A stretch of DNA of 14,926 bases from Clostridiales bacterium (GTDB taxonomy: Bacteria; Bacillota; Clostridia; Oscillospirales; Oscillospiraceae), in the NCBI GenBank assembly GCA_018374635.1, contig JAHAEW010000082.1, forward strand, positions 1 to 14,926. The letters are read 5' to 3'. Every line of letters starts with the position of its first letter. The first letter of the stretch is position 1. The notes under the pieces were generated by a model. It searched no databases, had not been told where the DNA came from, and worked only from the letters and a program-made list of their open reading frames with translations. The position numbers and the translations under genes are program-made. Of the stretch, positions 13,003 through 14,926 are shown one piece after another.

Positions 13003-13923
13003 ATTCAATACAGGGATACATTTTCCAGCTATCACCCTATTATAAACTTTTTATATTTTGGATTGGTAATTGCTTTTACCATGTTTCTGATGCACCCGGT
13101 TTCGCTGGCGATTTCTCTGGCTTCCGCTTTGGTCTATGCCGTATACCTGAACGGACGGCGAGCAGTGCGCTTCAGTCTGTTGTATATGCTCCCCATGATG
13201 GTGGTTGCCGCCCTGGTTAACCCGGCGTTCAACCACGAGGGAGCCACGATTTTGACCTATCTGCCCTCCGGGAATCCCCTGACGCTGGAGAGTATCCTGT
13301 ATGGAGCGGCGGCAGCGGCCATGCTGGCGGCGGTTGTCACATGGTTTTCCTGCTATACGGCGGTCATGACCTCGGACAAGTTCGTGTACCTATTCGGGCG
13401 CGTTATTCCGGCCCTCTCTCTCGTCCTGAGTATGACGCTGCGCTTTGTACCAAAATTCCAAGCGCAGCTTCAGGTCGTATCAGAGGCCCAACGGTGTATT
13501 GGCCGGGATGTCTCTAATGGTGGGGTGCTCCGGCGGCTTCGCAATGCAATTACGATCCTCTCCATTATGGTGACCTGGAGCTTGGAGAGTGCGATTGAAA
13601 CAGCGGACAGCATGAAAAGCCGTGGGTATGGGCTGCCTGGACGGACAGCATTTTCCATCTACCGGTTTGACAGCCGGGATCAATCGGCACTTTCATGGCT
13701 GCTCTACTGCGGATTTTTCCTCTGCTGCGGCGCGGCGGCAAAGGGCTTTTACTGGCGTTATTATCCTACGGCGAGAGGAGTGCCGCTGACACCGATGACC
13801 GTCTGCCTTCAAGCAGTGTATCTGGCTTTGTGCCTGATGCCGGTTATCCTGAATATACGCGCGGACCGGGAGTGGGGAGTGCTGCGCAAAGAAAACGAGG
13901 TGCAGCCATGTACCAAACAATGA
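13003..13923 (+). CDS. ecfT: ECF transporter transmembrane subunit EcfT
   Basis: Energy-coupling membrane subunit of an ECF-type vitamin importer, about 306 residues. It has several hydrophobic helices, the R-F-V-P-K-F turn, and cytoplasmic coupling motifs A-Q-R-C-I-G-R-D and S-M-K-S-R-G-Y-G-L-P-G-R-T, typical of EcfT. The start is a problem. Homology-like sequence begins at Y-R-D-T-F-S-S-Y-H-P, upstream of the first standard start codon, TTG 13063. GGAAGGG (12989-12995) is seven bases before ATT 13003, so I place the start there as a near-cognate or a mutated ATG. An extra T near 13004 after the out-of-frame ATG 12996 is the alternative. It overlaps the next gene by 16 bases. EcfT pairs with two EcfA ATPases and a substrate-binding S component. 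No S component gene is visible, and the substrate (corrinoid) is inferred from the riboswitch. Confidence 0.82.
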   Translation: MQYRDTFSSYHPIINFLYFGLVIAFTMFLMHPVSLAISLASALVYAVYLNGRRAVRFSLLYMLPMMVVAALVNPAFNHEGATILTYLPSGNPLTLESILYGAAAAAMLAAVVTWFSCYTAVMTSDKFVYLFGRVIPALSLVLSMTLRFVPKFQAQLQVVSEAQRCIGRDVSNGGVLRRLRNAITILSIMVTWSLESAIETADSMKSRGYGLPGRTAFSIYRFDSRDQSALSWLLYCGFFLCCGAAAKGFYWRYYPTARGVPLTPMTVCLQAVYLALCLMPVILNIRADREWGVLRKENEVQPCTKQ

Positions 13924-14747
13924 GCCTCCCGCTGTATTCGGGGAGCTTTGAAGAATACCACGGCTGGGGCAACCTGCGGGGGAATTTCCTGAGGATTTGC
14001 CGGCAGACCTGGTCATCGGCTATCACCTCACCTTCTATCCGGACTGGCTGGACTTCTACCGGGATGACCGGAGGGCGCTGAAGCGAAAATTCGGTTCACT
14101 GGATGCTGCGGCACGCTTTTACGGCGGTCCAGGGCCGGAGACACTGCTGGAGCAGTACCGGGCGGATCTGCGGCGCGCGGCAGGGCTGAATCCCCACTAT
14201 GTGGTCTTTCATGTATCGGATGTCTCAATTGAGGAAGGGTATACCTACCACTGGCTGCACACCAATCAAGAGGTCATTGATGCGGCGGTGGAGGTGATAA
14301 ACCTCATTCTGGGCACGGAAACATGGCCCTTTGAATTCCTTGTGGAAAACCAGTGGTGGCCCGGCTTTACGTTTACGGAGCCGGAGGAAACCGTCCGCCT
14401 GCTGGAGGGAATCCGTTTTGCAGGGAAAGGGATCCTGCTGGATACCGGACACCTGATGAATGCCTGCACCGGGCTGAAGAGTGAGGCAGAGGGAGCGGAC
14501 TATATCCGGCGCATGCTGAACCGGCATGGCAGCCTGGCAACGTGGGTGCGGGGCGTTCATCTGCACCAGTCCCCTTCAGATTGACCAGCACCGGCCTTGG
14601 ACGGATCCCGCCATTCTTCCGGTTCTGGAGCAGATTGGCCCGCGCTACCTGACCCATGAGCTGTCCTCCCGCGGGCGTATGTCCCGGGCGGAGGCCATGG
14701 CCGCACAGGCAAGACTATTTCAGCAGGGAGGAAAGATGGGTGTCTGA
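13908..14747 (+). pseudogene. AP-endonuclease-2 superfamily TIM barrel, CbiR-like candidate, broken by two frameshifts
   Basis: Reading ATG 13908 to TGA 14745-14747 with two frame corrections gives about 279 residues of a sugar-isomerase/AP-endonuclease-2 TIM barrel. The first frame (M-Y-Q-T-M-S-L-P-L-Y) fails at a five-G run (13978-13982), where one more G would restore it. The middle frame carries Y-H-L-T-F-Y-P-D-W, F-L-V-E-N-Q-W-W-P-G, L-L-D-T-G-H-L-M and G-V-H-L-H-Q-S, which supply the expected metal-ligand Glu, Asp and His residues. It ends early at 14584 after a CCCC run (14571-14574), where one fewer C would restore D-Q-H-R-P-W-T-D-P to the stop at 14747. The cobamide-remodelling hydrolase CbiR belongs to this superfamily, and the B12 context makes a CbiR-like role attractive. 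The call rests on context. Generic sugar isomerase is the alternative. It overlaps ecfT and ecfA. Confidence 0.72.
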
Positions 14748-14926
14748 GCAGAAAAGACCATACATAGAAATTGAGCATTTTTCCTTTTATTACCCGGAGC
14801 GGACAGAGAAAGTGTTGGACGATCTGACGCTGACCGTGGAGCAGGGGGAATTCCTGGTGCTGTGCGGCCCGTCGGGGTGTGGGAAATCCACGCTTCTGCG
14901 ACAGCTCAAGACGGTGCTGGCGCCCC
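14740..14926 (+). CDS. ecfA: ECF transporter ATPase EcfA, N-terminal part (cut by window end)
   Basis: The first 62 codons of an ABC ATPase. GTG 14740 is preceded by GGGAGG (14726-14731) at eight bases, and the frame overlaps the previous gene by eight bases. The visible part has the A-loop aromatic region (F-S-F-Y-Y-P), L-D-D-L-T-L-T-V and the Walker A motif G-P-S-G-C-G-K-S-T. It should power the importer with EcfT at 13003. Whether it is one ATPase or a fused EcfA1-EcfA2 pair cannot be told, as the Q-loop, signature and Walker B lie outside. Confidence 0.92.
   Translation, partial: MSEQKRPYIEIEHFSFYYPERTEKVLDDLTLTVEQGEFLVLCGPSGCGKSTLLRQLKTVLAP

Overview
The window reads as chromosomal DNA of a GC-rich, monoderm Clostridia-type Bacillota, most likely a gut Oscillospirales relative. 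The evidence is two large exported proteins with three C-terminal SLH (S-layer homology) modules each, Flg_new and InlB-B-type cell-wall repeats, an ECF-type importer, strong AGGAGG-like ribosome binding sites and compact operons. The genus is a guess. All convincing genes are on the + strand.

Layout. Bases 1-760 hold a short terminator, a sigma-A promoter, a long cobalamin (B12) riboswitch and two tandem intrinsic terminators. Then come a small HNR-like protein (765-1130), a 459-base GC-rich, palindrome-rich stretch without a gene, and a secreted PQQ-like beta-propeller protein (1590-2987). A cluster of three hairpins leads into a 1754-residue modular surface protein (3117-8381) with a DUF4430/transcobalamin-C-like domain and three SLH modules. 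A second, compact cobalamin riboswitch (8533-8623) with its own hairpin platform opens a tight operon: a second HNR-like protein, a secreted alpha/alpha-barrel protein with SLH modules, an unknown 103-residue protein, a membrane-anchored DUF4430 protein, a DUF2284 gene carrying three in-frame nonsense codons, an EcfT membrane subunit, a TIM-barrel gene of the AP-endonuclease-2 superfamily (the superfamily of the cobamide-remodelling enzyme CbiR) broken by two indels, and the start of an EcfA ATPase cut by the window edge.

How it may work together (inference). The locus looks like a Gram-positive surface system for catching and importing corrinoids. Human intrinsic factor and transcobalamin bind B12 between an alpha/alpha barrel and a small beta domain. 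Here those two fold types are encoded by separate neighbouring genes, one tethered by SLH modules and the other by a membrane helix, and the beta domain recurs inside the 1754-residue protein. The secreted propeller recalls the B12-binding surface propeller BtuG of Bacteroides. The ECF parts would do the import and the TIM-barrel protein could remodel lower ligands. Two B12 riboswitches would repress the locus when corrinoid is plentiful. No substrate-binding S component is in view.

The 3' part of the operon (12398-14747) carries several disabling changes: three nonsense codons, a probable lost ATG in ecfT, and two homopolymer frameshifts. Either the strain is losing the import arm or the sequence has errors.
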